The notes: generated from the letters alone by a model not told the origin. Counted from the stretch's first letter, positions 1 through 6,786 are shown. The stretch is 9,542 bases of DNA from DATKMS01 sp041497995 (GCA_041497995.1 JBGQHM010000265.1:1-9542), one strand, 5' to 3'. Numbers and translations: made by a program.

Positions 1-150
1 CGCGCTTGCTCGGCGACCGCATCGACACCAAGAATGGCAGGCTGACGAAGTCGCCGGGACGCGGTGGACTATGGTCATGACGGCGCCGAACAGGCAGATC
101 GGCAGCAAGGTTCCAATCAGCAGCCAATCGACGGCGTTGAGTCGTCTCAC
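1..150 (-). CDS. N-terminus of a membrane protein, partial at the left edge, apparently frameshifted
   Basis: A GTG codon at 150-148 is preceded by a good ribosome binding site (AGAGGA about five bases upstream) and lies 18 bases after the toxin stop, so it is probably the third gene of the toxin-antitoxin transcript. The frame opens with VRRLNAVDWLLIG and a clear hydrophobic helix (residues about 8-29, WLLIGTLLPICLFGAVMTIV), as in an N-terminally anchored membrane protein. After about residue 30 this frame becomes cysteine- and arginine-rich and unconvincing. A neighbouring frame reads GDFVSLPFLVS, which looks like a natural continuation. One missing base near positions 60-70 would join the two. 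Neither frame has a stop before the edge. I do not recognise the family with certainty; an anchored sensor, protease or phosphatase-like protein is possible. The start and membrane helix are well supported, and the frameshift is inferred. Confidence 0.5.
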   Translation of the reverse strand, partial: MRRLNAVDWLLIGTLLPICLFGAVMTIVHRVPATSSACHSWCRCGRRASA

Positions 151-168
151 GTGCGTCCTCTGCCGCAG

Positions 169-513
169 CTATCGGTCGAGCACGATATCGATTCCCGCGA
201 ACACGAGATCGAGTTGACGTTTCGACAGCCGACCGACGTGGCGGCTGAGCAGCGTCCGATCGATGGTCACGATCTGCGACACGTTGGCGACGGAGTCCTT
301 CGGCAAGCCAGTACTGCGTGCACGCAACAGCACGTTGCCCGGAGCGTCCGCCCAACGCAGGTTACTGGTCAGTGGGACGCAGACGACGGTGGCTACGCGG
401 CTGCGGTTGAGCGGATTGCCCTGCACCACGACGACCGGGCGGCGAAAGCCCGGCCCCGATCCTGTGGGGTCCGGCAGGTCTGCCCAGCACACGTCGCCCT
501 GGGCGACTACCAT
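169..513 (-). CDS. Type II toxin, MazF/PemK family endoribonuclease
   Basis: This 114-residue protein has the size and layout of MazF/PemK toxins, which cleave mRNA at short sequence motifs and stall growth when the antitoxin is degraded. Visible family marks are the opening strand GDVCWADL (residues 6-13), the glycine- and proline-rich loop followed by RRPVVVVQ (24-31) that contains the conserved arginine, the strand VVCVPLTSN (43-51) with the conserved Thr/Ser, and the stretch KDSVANVSQIVTID (72-85). The C-terminal helix (about 97-106) is also typical. It is full length with no missing core residue that I can see. Its ATG overlaps the end of the antitoxin gene by 7 bases, so translation is probably coupled. 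Family assignment is firm; the cleavage specificity cannot be read from sequence. Confidence 0.92.
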   Translation of the reverse strand: MVVAQGDVCWADLPDPTGSGPGFRRPVVVVQGNPLNRSRVATVVCVPLTSNLRWADAPGNVLLRARSTGLPKDSVANVSQIVTIDRTLLSRHVGRLSKRQLDLVFAGIDIVLDR

Positions 514-743
514 TCCGTCCGCTGCAGCACGCGCCGCGCGGCGGCGGAGACCACTGGGTCCGGACGCGTGTCGAGCGTCTCACAGACCCGGTTCATCGCC
601 TCGGTGACCGCGTCGGGGTCGTGGCGCGCTACGTACTCCGCCACCGCTTCCGTGTAGAGCTGACTCCGCGACTTTCTCACGCGGCGGGCCAATCGTTCCG
701 CTTCCACATAGACCTCGTTGGCAATCGAGATCGCAGTCTTCAT
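507..743 (-). CDS. Ribbon-helix-helix antitoxin of the MazF-like pair
   Basis: This 78-residue protein begins MKTAISIANEVYVEAERLA. That gives a short N-terminal beta strand (TAISI) followed by two helices with a turn around residues 24-27 (KSRS) and the second helix QLYTEAVAEYVARH, the arrangement of CopG/MazE-type ribbon-helix-helix DNA-binding antitoxins. The C-terminal half (about 42-78) would wrap and block the toxin. The frame is open further upstream, but only the ATG at 743-741 puts the strand at the N-terminus. The start codon sits at the edge of a perfect palindrome and just after a promoter, so the upstream extension is not used. There is no Shine-Dalgarno sequence, which fits a leaderless or near-leaderless mRNA. 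The stop (507-509) overlaps the toxin start, the usual order of antitoxin first. It probably represses its own promoter alone and with toxin. Confidence 0.88.
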   Translation of the reverse strand: MKTAISIANEVYVEAERLARRVRKSRSQLYTEAVAEYVARHDPDAVTEAMNRVCETLDTRPDPVVSAAARRVLQRTEW

Positions 744-754
744 ACCGGCGGTAT
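742..754. promoter_or_regulatory. Palindromic putative operator of the toxin-antitoxin operon
   Basis: ATACCG and CGGTAT form a perfect 6+6 base inverted repeat around one central base. It covers the first two bases of the antitoxin start codon and the -10 element of the predicted promoter. Ribbon-helix-helix antitoxins bind such short palindromes at their own promoters, so this is a natural autorepression site. The palindrome is seen directly; binding is inferred. Confidence 0.55.
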
Positions 755-778
755 AACCAATCAACTGCGTGGTGGCAA
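750..778 (-). promoter_or_regulatory. Predicted sigma-70 promoter of the toxin-antitoxin operon
   Basis: Reading leftwards on the minus strand, TTGCCA (778-773) and TATACC (755-750) are separated by 17 bases, matching the -35 and -10 consensus at five and four of six positions. The expected transcription start falls at about 743-744, on the antitoxin ATG itself, so the mRNA would be leaderless or nearly so. The -10 element overlaps the palindrome at 742-754. Confidence 0.45.
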
Positions 779-912
779 ACGCGGGCGGTGGTGGTAGCGG
801 AGGCTCGGGAGAGCCAGTTCGCGCAGAAGCCGTAGACCATCCACTTGACCTGCCGGCGCAGCCAGACGGGCCACCCGGCCGAAGTGGCAGGCTCCGCTCC
901 GACACTTTTTTC

Positions 913-942
913 TTGAGCAACGCGGGCACGCCGCTGTATGAT
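913..942 (+). promoter_or_regulatory. Candidate upstream promoter of the Ycf48-like/RND/DUF1329 operon
   Basis: TTGAGC (913-918) and TATGAT (937-942) are separated by 18 bases, with four and five consensus matches, in an otherwise gene-free stretch and next to a short T-rich tract. It faces the operon beginning at 1020. It may act in tandem with the second promoter-like sequence about 43 bases downstream. Confidence 0.35.
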
Positions 943-955
943 CCGGGGCAACCGA

Positions 956-985
956 TTGACATGAATCAAACGCTTGACCTATAAG
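956..985 (+). promoter_or_regulatory. Candidate main promoter of the Ycf48-like/RND/DUF1329 operon
   Basis: A perfect -35 hexamer TTGACA (956-961) and TATAAG (980-985, five of six consensus bases) are separated by 18 bases. Transcription would start near 992, leaving a leader of about 28 bases before the GTG at 1020. This is the best sigma-70-like match I see on the plus strand of this intergenic region. Confidence 0.45.
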
Positions 986-1019
986 GCCCCGAGTTTTTTC
1001 ACACAGCGGGTTTGAGCCA

Positions 1020-2078
1020 GTGCCGGGAAAACGTGTTCACGCAGGGCGTGCGGCCGGGTGGGTCGCGTGCGCCGCGATGCTTGCCGCGCTCAGTGCGTTC
1101 GCGGTGCGCGAGGTCGCCGCGGTCGCATCGCGCGCCACCGTGCGCATTACCGATAACCTCTACGATACGAAGTTCGTCAACGCCGAGGACGGCTGGGCCG
1201 TCGGCGCCTTCGGGACGATTGCGCGCACACGCGACGGCGGTAAGTCGTGGCGGCCGCAAGTCTCGCACACCTCCGAACACCTCTACAGCGTCGACTTCGT
1301 CGATGTCCGCAACGGCTGGGTCGCGGGCCGTTCCGGCCTGGTCCTGCACACCACCGACGGCGGCGATACGTGGCAGCAACAGCCGAGCGGCAGCGAGCGC
1401 CACTTCTTCAAGGTCCGGGCGATCGACGCACAGCGCGTGTGGCTGGTCGGCGACTGGGGTGCCATCTTTGCCACCCAGGACGGGGGGAAGACCTGGCAAG
1501 ATCACTCGCTGACCCGCGATGTGATTCTGAATTCGCAGTCGTGGCCGGATGCGCAACACGGATGGATCGTCGGCGAAGCCGGGACCATCTTATCCACACA
1601 AGACGGGGGTGCGACCTGGACTGATCAGGTCAGCGGTGTAGAGAAGACACTCTTCGGCGTCGCGTTCACGGGTGCGCAATCTGGCTGGGCCGTGGGGCTG
1701 GATGGTCTGATCATCCGTACCACCGACGGCGGGCAGACGTGGCAGGTACAGCACGGCGACACTCAGGTCGGCGCGCTCGAACAGGTCGGCTTCGCAGAAG
1801 CGTTGGACAATCCCAGTCTCTACGACGTTGCCTTGGCCGGCCAGCGCGGTTTCGCGGTTGGTGACGTCGGCTGCGTCTACGTGACCGAAGACGGCGGCAA
1901 TAGCTGGCACAAGATAGACGGCACCGGCGATTGGGGTCTGCACTGGCTCCGCGGCGTCTCGCTGGTGCCCGGTACCCACGGCGGTTTCGTCGGCGCCAAC
2001 GGGCTGGCGATGCGCATCGAGGGGACCCAGATCAAGCCTCCCGAGAAAGAGGAACATGCTGCCGAAACGGTACATTGA
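1020..2078 (+). CDS. Exported Ycf48-like beta-propeller protein (photosystem II assembly factor-related)
   Basis: This 352-residue protein has a basic N-terminus and a hydrophobic segment (about residues 11-29), a likely Sec signal peptide with cleavage near AAVA (33-36), so it acts outside the cytoplasmic membrane. The rest consists of blades of the form GWxVGxxGxIxxTxDGGxTW, with DGG..W motifs at residues 72, 113, 154, 195, 236 and 291 and a last degenerate blade (GFVGANGLAMRIEG, 322-335). That matches the Ycf48/HCF136 family, in which a seven-bladed propeller acts as a scaffold. Nothing here suggests photosynthesis; in non-photosynthetic bacteria such proteins are often encoded beside RND permeases and DUF1329 proteins, as here. 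The GTG start gives a complete signal peptide; the in-frame ATG at 1077 would cut it. The end overlaps the next gene by 23 bases. Its partner is inferred to be the permease. Confidence 0.88.
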   Translation: MPGKRVHAGRAAGWVACAAMLAALSAFAVREVAAVASRATVRITDNLYDTKFVNAEDGWAVGAFGTIARTRDGGKSWRPQVSHTSEHLYSVDFVDVRNGWVAGRSGLVLHTTDGGDTWQQQPSGSERHFFKVRAIDAQRVWLVGDWGAIFATQDGGKTWQDHSLTRDVILNSQSWPDAQHGWIVGEAGTILSTQDGGATWTDQVSGVEKTLFGVAFTGAQSGWAVGLDGLIIRTTDGGQTWQVQHGDTQVGALEQVGFAEALDNPSLYDVALAGQRGFAVGDVGCVYVTEDGGNSWHKIDGTGDWGLHWLRGVSLVPGTHGGFVGANGLAMRIEGTQIKPPEKEEHAAETVH

Positions 2079-4449
2079 AGGCTACCTCCGTTTCCTGCTG
2101 CGCCGCCGGTGGCCGGTCTCGGCAGTGATCGCCGTCTTCACGGTGTTCTTCATCTGGCTCACGGCGACGCGCCTGACGATCCTTCCGAACTTCATCGATC
2201 TGTATCCCCCGGGTCACCCGTACATTCAAACCTACTTCAAGTACCGCAACATGTTCGGGACCTCGAACACGCTGGTCATGGTGCTCGAGGTGAAGAAGGG
2301 GACGATCTTCGACAGCGTCGAGACCATCGAGAAGGTAAACCGCATCACACTCGACTTGCTGCACAATGTCCCGGGTGTGAACGGCGAGCAGGTGATCTCG
2401 CTGACCCATCCGAAGCTGAAGACGGCGCTGACGTCCGGCTCGGGCATCAAGGTCGTGCCGATCACCTATCCACGCCTGCCGCGCGACAAGGACGAGCTCG
2501 AGTTCCTGCGCAAGAAGGTCTACACGACCGAGGGCGTCCGCGGGCTGGTCGTGTCGCCCGACGATACGGCGACGCTGATCTCCGCCGGCTTCTGGGAAGA
2601 GTACCTAGATCTCAATGCCATGTGGGACAAGGTCCAGGAGATCGTCAAACGCGAAGAAGCGGACGGGACGGTGAAGATCTACGTTTCCGGCCCGCCCATC
2701 TTGTTTGCCTACTTCGTCCAGGCGCTGGGGACGATGGGCTACGTATTCTTGGCCACCGCCATCGCCATTACTGCCTTGCTGTGGTTCTACTTCCGCAGCG
2801 TCCAGGGCGTCGTCATTCCCACCTTTTCGGGGCTGATGAGCGCCGTGTGGGGGTTGGGATTCGCGGGGCTCTGCGGCTTCACTATCGATCCGTTGGTGCT
2901 GGTGGTGTTCGTGCTCATCACGGCGCGCGCACTCAGCCATTCGGTGCAGTCGATGGAGCGCTACCACGAGGAGTACCATCTCTGCCACGACAAGAACACG
3001 GCGATCATGCGCTCGTACATCAGTCTGTACAGCCCGGCGATGGTGTCGATTGCCTCCGACACCGCTGCCACACTGACGATCGCCGTCGCCAGCATCCCGC
3101 TCATGCAGAAGCTCGCGTTCGTCGCGGCGTTTTGGATCCTGTCGATCTTCCTCAGCGTCGTGACCCTGCATCCCATCATCCTGTCGTTCGTCAGGCCGCC
3201 CACGCACGAATTGAAACCGGGCCGCTTGTCGGACGCGTTCTACAACGCCATCACCCGTGGCCTCATCACGCTCGGCACCGGCGCCTGGCGCTGGGCTGTC
3301 GTCGCACTCTTCGCGTTCGTGATGGGCTTCGGGGTCTACTTCTCTCACCAATTGAAGACCGGCGACGCGGAGCCGGGCAACGCGCTGATGTACGCCGACC
3401 ACCCGTACAATGTCGCCTTCCGCAAGCTCAACGAGAAGTTCGTCGGCGTCGCCAGTCAGATGGTGATCATTGCCGAGGGCAAGGTCGAAGGCGCCGTCAA
3501 GAACGCCCACACGCTCAACCAGCTCGATCTCTTCCAGCGCTACATGGAGCAGGGCGACGGCGCGGAAGGATCGCTCACCGCTACCACGCTGCTCAAGAAA
3601 ATCTTCCGCACCTTCCGTGAAGGCGACCCGAAGTGGGAGATGCTGCCGACGCGCGACGATCACGTCGGCCAGCTGTTCTATCTCATCACCGCCGGCACCA
3701 GCCGCGGAGAAATGGACCGCTTCTTCAGCCCCGACTACACCAACGCGACGATCTCGATCTTCTACCGCAACTACAACAACGACATCATCCGCGGCGCACT
3801 CGACCGCGCCAAGGCGTACATCGCCGAGCATAGCCGCCCCGAAGACACGGTCCGCTACCAGCTCGCCGGCGGTCTGATCGGTATCCTCGCTGCCACCAAC
3901 GAAGAGGTCGACTGGTCGTACCGCGTGAACGTGCCGCTCATCTTCTTCGTCGTGTTCCTGCTCAGCTTCGCGACGTATCGCTCCGTGGTCGGCGCGCTCA
4001 TCGTCATGATTCCCTCTCTGGTTGCCCAACCGCTGTCGGAAGCGGTGATGTACCTCCTCGGTATCGACTTCAACATCAACTCGCTGCCGGTGGCGGCGAT
4101 CGGTATCGGTATCGGTATCGACTACGGGTACTACGTCTTGAGCCGTATCGTTGAGGAGTACGAGGAGGTGAACGATTTCGACGAGGCCAACCGCCGTGCC
4201 ATCGCGACGACCGGGAAGGCGATCATCTTCACCGGTACGACGTTGGTGGTCAGCGTGGTCTTCTGGCTCTTCTTCCCGCTCAAGTTTCAAGCCGAAATGG
4301 CCTTCTTGCTCATGATGCTGATGATCTTCCACGCCATTGGGGCACTGGTGTTCATCCCGGCAATGGTGTCGTTGTTCAGGCCGCGTTTTGCCGTGGAACG
4401 TGCGGCGGCGCGGGTGCAGATGGCGGCACAAGCCGGGGCACGCGGCTGA
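2056..4449 (+). CDS. RND/MMPL-family transporter permease, probably a lipid or hydrophobic-compound exporter
   Basis: This 797-residue protein has the two-fold RND layout. It has a membrane helix at about 20-38, a large external domain (about 45-218), a group of helices (about 223-380), helix 7 at about 412-430, a second external domain (about 435-620), and helices to about 776. The second half carries GIGIGIDYGYYV (683-694), whose Asp689 sits where the proton-relay acid of MMPL proteins lies. The matching place in the first half reads TARALSHSVQ (289-298), with no acid. The length fits the single-polypeptide COG1033/MMPL class (about 750-900 residues) rather than the ~1,030-residue AcrB class, and no fusion protein or TolC gene is nearby. 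It starts with ATG 23 bases inside the preceding gene, with AGAGGA just upstream, so the two are translationally coupled. The substrate cannot be read; company with DUF1329 suggests a lipid, fatty acid or similar compound. Confidence 0.9.
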   Translation: MLPKRYIEGYLRFLLRRRWPVSAVIAVFTVFFIWLTATRLTILPNFIDLYPPGHPYIQTYFKYRNMFGTSNTLVMVLEVKKGTIFDSVETIEKVNRITLDLLHNVPGVNGEQVISLTHPKLKTALTSGSGIKVVPITYPRLPRDKDELEFLRKKVYTTEGVRGLVVSPDDTATLISAGFWEEYLDLNAMWDKVQEIVKREEADGTVKIYVSGPPILFAYFVQALGTMGYVFLATAIAITALLWFYFRSVQGVVIPTFSGLMSAVWGLGFAGLCGFTIDPLVLVVFVLITARALSHSVQSMERYHEEYHLCHDKNTAIMRSYISLYSPAMVSIASDTAATLTIAVASIPLMQKLAFVAAFWILSIFLSVVTLHPIILSFVRPPTHELKPGRLSDAFYNAITRGLITLGTGAWRWAVVALFAFVMGFGVYFSHQLKTGDAEPGNALMYADHPYNVAFRKLNEKFVGVASQMVIIAEGKVEGAVKNAHTLNQLDLFQRYMEQGDGAEGSLTATTLLKKIFRTFREGDPKWEMLPTRDDHVGQLFYLITAGTSRGEMDRFFSPDYTNATISIFYRNYNNDIIRGALDRAKAYIAEHSRPEDTVRYQLAGGLIGILAATNEEVDWSYRVNVPLIFFVVFLLSFATYRSVVGALIVMIPSLVAQPLSEAVMYLLGIDFNINSLPVAAIGIGIGIDYGYYVLSRIVEEYEEVNDFDEANRRAIATTGKAIIFTGTTLVVSVVFWLFFPLKFQAEMAFLLMMLMIFHAIGALVFIPAMVSLFRPRFAVERAAARVQMAAQAGARG
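4099..4120 (+). repeat. In-gene hexamer tandem repeat (ATCGGT, 3.7 copies)
   Basis: ATCGGT is repeated three full times plus four bases, encoding the Ile-Gly run just before the functional DY motif of the permease. It is probably a by-product of the conserved glycine-rich helix. The identical synonymous codons could make it prone to slippage in steps of two residues. Confidence 0.5.
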
Positions 4450-4487
4450 AGCCGCGTTGGTGAGGCAAGCGGCGCAAACGGCGCCGG

Positions 4488-4492
4488 GGAGG
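4488..4492 (+). promoter_or_regulatory. Strong ribosome binding site before the DUF1329 gene
   Basis: GGAGG lies seven bases before the third of three consecutive ATG codons (4494, 4497, 4500). Spacing favours initiation at 4500, which would shorten the protein by two methionines without affecting the signal peptide. Confidence 0.6.
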
Positions 4493-4493
4493 T

Positions 4494-5876
4494 ATGATGA
4501 TGCGCACACCACGTTGGTTCGCTCTCGTCGTCGGACTGATCCTCTGTCGGTGCATCGCAAGCTGGGCGCAAGCGGCGCCGCCGCCCGACAAGGAGATGGC
4601 GGCGAAACAGGCCAAAGAAACGGGCTTGAAGGCCGGCGACTTGCTGGGCAAAGACAACGCGGAGCTCGCCAAGGACCTGTTGCCTCCGGAGATCCTGCGC
4701 CACTACAAAGATGGTGAGTACGCCAACAAGATCGTCGACTGGCCGCTCGGCATCTACAAGTGGAGCCCGGAGTTCAAGGCTGCCAGCGAAGGCAACGCCG
4801 GCAAGTATCTGATCAGCCCCGAAGGGAGCATCGTCGAAAAATCGTCCGGCAAGCAACCACCCTTCATTTTCGGCCTGCCCTTCCCGCAGATCGACCCGAA
4901 GGATCAGAATGCCGCGTTTCAAGTGCTGTGGAACTTCCAATACGCGTACTGGAACGAAGGCAATAGCCACAATCTCACCTTGCTCAACTGGGTGAGCCCG
5001 GCGAAGGTCGATCGCGAATCGGTGCAGGACGTTTACTTTCTCTACTACGATGGTCAGGACGCTGCGTACCGCCTTCCCAATCCGAACAACTTCTCGGGCC
5101 AATTCGTTGCGGTGGCGAAGACGCCCAACGATCTGAACGGTACCGCAGCACTGACGTGGCGCTTCCGCGATCCCAACAAGCGCGATTCTACCTGGGCCTA
5201 CGTTCCGGCGCTGCGTCGCGTGCGGGCGGTGAGCCCTTCGAACCGCTCAGATGGTTTCTTGGGTTCGGACATGAGTCAGGACGATGGACCTTTCTTCGAC
5301 GGCAAGCCCGAAGACTTCACCTGGAAGCTCGTTGGTGAAGCCGACATGCTCCGCCTCGTTGATCCCAAGAGTTTCACGGCGGACTCTGCCAAGCAGGTGT
5401 GGCTGCCCGAAGGCGGCTGGCGCTCGATCTGGGGGGATGCCCCCGTCGTCGGCTACCAGGACCCGAATTGGAAAGGCATCGGATGGGCACCGCTGCAAGC
5501 GGGCCTGGCGCGGCGCGCCTGCTGGGTGATCGAGGGAGTGCCAAAGGACAAGTACTACCTGTACGGCAGGATTCAGCTCTACATCGACAAGGAAACCTAC
5601 CAGGGCGCGTGGAACCGCAAGTTCGCGTGGACTGGTGAGCTGCTCAACACGCTGCAAACCACGGCCTATCAACGGCAAGAGCTCACGCGCCCCGACGGCC
5701 GCAAGGAATGGCTGTGGGCATCCAACTTCGCCTTCCAGTGCGCCGAGAACATCAAGATGAATCGCGCCACGCTCGGCGGCCTGTTGCCGAAAGGCAATGA
5801 CGTGGCCAACGATCGCCGTGTAACCTACGACCCCATCTTCTTCGATTTCAATTCACTGCAGCGGTTTGGGAAGTGA
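4494..5876 (+). CDS. Exported DUF1329 domain protein (outer-membrane lipoprotein-sorting-like fold)
   Basis: This 460-residue protein has an N-terminal signal peptide (basic MMMRTPRW, hydrophobic 9-22, probable cleavage after ASWAQA at residue 27). The cysteines at 18 and 20 do not form a convincing lipobox. Landmarks of DUF1329 (PF07044) are present in order: VDWPLGIYKWSPEF (81-94), GLPFPQIDP (127-135), WNFQYAYWNEG (146-156), YVPALRRVR (236-244), then RSDGFLGSD and DDGPFFDGKPEDFTWKL (251-279). The length is normal for the family. The family is predicted to be periplasmic and related in fold to lipoprotein- or lipid-handling proteins; its biochemical role is not settled. It lies 44 bases after the permease, with a strong ribosome binding site, and closes the operon. 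The usual DUF1302 companion is not in this window. Inferred role: a periplasmic or outer-membrane partner of the permease. Confidence 0.88.
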   Translation: MMMRTPRWFALVVGLILCRCIASWAQAAPPPDKEMAAKQAKETGLKAGDLLGKDNAELAKDLLPPEILRHYKDGEYANKIVDWPLGIYKWSPEFKAASEGNAGKYLISPEGSIVEKSSGKQPPFIFGLPFPQIDPKDQNAAFQVLWNFQYAYWNEGNSHNLTLLNWVSPAKVDRESVQDVYFLYYDGQDAAYRLPNPNNFSGQFVAVAKTPNDLNGTAALTWRFRDPNKRDSTWAYVPALRRVRAVSPSNRSDGFLGSDMSQDDGPFFDGKPEDFTWKLVGEADMLRLVDPKSFTADSAKQVWLPEGGWRSIWGDAPVVGYQDPNWKGIGWAPLQAGLARRACWVIEGVPKDKYYLYGRIQLYIDKETYQGAWNRKFAWTGELLNTLQTTAYQRQELTRPDGRKEWLWASNFAFQCAENIKMNRATLGGLLPKGNDVANDRRVTYDPIFFDFNSLQRFGK

Positions 5877-5889
5877 ACGGGGAATTGGT

Positions 5890-5938
5890 TCATTGACTCA
5901 CTGAGTCACTGGAGTCAGTGGATCATTGAATCAATCGG
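5890..5938. repeat. Tandem octamer array 1 (TCANTGAN units)
   Basis: Units of about 8 bases follow one another: TCATTGAC, TCACTGAG, TCACTGGAG (9 bases), TCAGTGGA, TCATTGAA and a degenerate TCAATCGG. A further decayed unit, CCAGTGAG, follows at 5940-5947. The core TCA-N-TGA is its own reverse complement, and 5894-5908 forms a near-perfect palindrome (TGACTCACTGAGTCA). The array fills most of the gap between the DUF1329 gene and the crotonase gene and is notably poorer in GC than its surroundings. Confidence 0.8.
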
Positions 5939-5958
5939 CCCAGTGAGGAAAAGCACGA

Positions 5959-6753
5959 ATGCCCGACTTCAAGGCCATTCAGTACAAGCTCGAAAACGAC
6001 GTCGCCTGGGTCACCATGAATCGCCCGGAGCAGCGCAATGCGGTGAACGCGGAGATGCGCGATGAGCTCATCGGCGTGCTGGTGGATGCGCGCACCAATG
6101 CCGCCGTCCGCGCCGTGGTGCTCACCGCCACCGGCAAGGGCTTCTGCACCGGCGCGGATCTCTCCGGCTCCCGCGGTCAGGGGCCGACTGGTCCGGGCGC
6201 CGGGCGCGAGCTCATGAAGAGCAGCTCGCAGCGCCTGATCCGGGCGCTGTGGGATCTGGAAAAGCCGGTGGTGGCAGCGGTCAATGGCGTTGCCGCCGGT
6301 CTCGGGTCACATCTGGCATTCGCGAGCGACTTCGTCATCGCCAGCGCCGAGGCCCGCTTCATTGAAGTGTTCGTCCGGCGCGGCATCGCTGTCGACGCGG
6401 CCGGCGCATTCCTCCTGCCGCGCCTGGTGGGGTTGCAGAAAGCGAAGCAGATGGTGTTCTTCGGCGACGACATGAGCGCGGAAGAAGCCGAACGCTGGGG
6501 CTTGGTGAGCAAGGTTGTTGCTCCCGACCAACTCGAACCAACAGCGCGTGAATGGGCCGAACGCCTCGCCAAAGGCCCGACCTTCGCCATCGGTATGTCG
6601 AAGCGTCTCCTCAATCGCTCGCTCGAGTCGTCGCTGGAGACCGCCCTCGAAGAAGAAACCATGGCGCAGATGCTGGTGACGCAGTCGGAAGACACCCGCG
6701 AAGGTATGACGGCCTTCATGGAACGGCGCACGCCGCAATTCAAAGGGAAGTGA
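5959..6753 (+). CDS. Enoyl-CoA hydratase/isomerase (crotonase) family protein with non-canonical active site
   Basis: This 264-residue protein has the full length and motifs of the crotonase superfamily, whose members act on acyl-CoA thioesters by stabilising an enolate in an oxyanion hole. Visible are VTMNRPEQRNAVN (18-30), the CoA and oxyanion segment KGFCTGADL (60-68), KPVVAAVNGVAAGLGSHLAFASD (102-124) and the C-terminal helices. Aligned by eye to rat mitochondrial hydratase, the two catalytic glutamates (Glu144 and Glu164) are replaced by His118 and Phe138. Asp146, in AVDAAGAFLLPR, falls where dienoyl-CoA isomerase has its catalytic Asp204. It is therefore probably an isomerase, or another crotonase reaction, rather than a simple hydratase. 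The ATG has GAGGA nine bases upstream. Octamer arrays lie on both sides, and the stop codon is part of the downstream one. Confidence 0.88.
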   Translation: MPDFKAIQYKLENDVAWVTMNRPEQRNAVNAEMRDELIGVLVDARTNAAVRAVVLTATGKGFCTGADLSGSRGQGPTGPGAGRELMKSSSQRLIRALWDLEKPVVAAVNGVAAGLGSHLAFASDFVIASAEARFIEVFVRRGIAVDAAGAFLLPRLVGLQKAKQMVFFGDDMSAEEAERWGLVSKVVAPDQLEPTAREWAERLAKGPTFAIGMSKRLLNRSLESSLETALEEETMAQMLVTQSEDTREGMTAFMERRTPQFKGK

Positions 6754-6786
6754 GTCACTGAGTCAGCGAATCACTGAATCATTGCT
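6751..6786. repeat. Tandem octamer array 2 (TCANTGAN units)
   Basis: A half unit TGAG, which includes the crotonase stop codon, is followed in strict 8-base register by TCACTGAG, TCAGCGAA, TCACTGAA and TCATTGCT. It belongs to the same family as arrays 1 and 3 and ends about ten bases before the four-helix-bundle gene. Confidence 0.8.

Noticed and set aside
64..657. Long plus-strand frame of 197 codons over the toxin-antitoxin region
   Set aside because: It is the opposite-strand shadow of a recognisable MazF toxin and ribbon-helix-helix antitoxin, and its translation resembles no protein family.
2605..4560. Minus-strand frame of 651 codons opposite the permease
   Set aside because: Its translation is rich in Arg, Asp, Glu and His, as expected for the antisense of a GC-rich membrane-protein gene. 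The plus-strand permease explains the sequence.
5890..5938. Array 1 as a Rho-independent terminator of the DUF1329 operon
   Set aside because: Short palindromic stems can form, but no GC-rich stem followed by a run of T is present.
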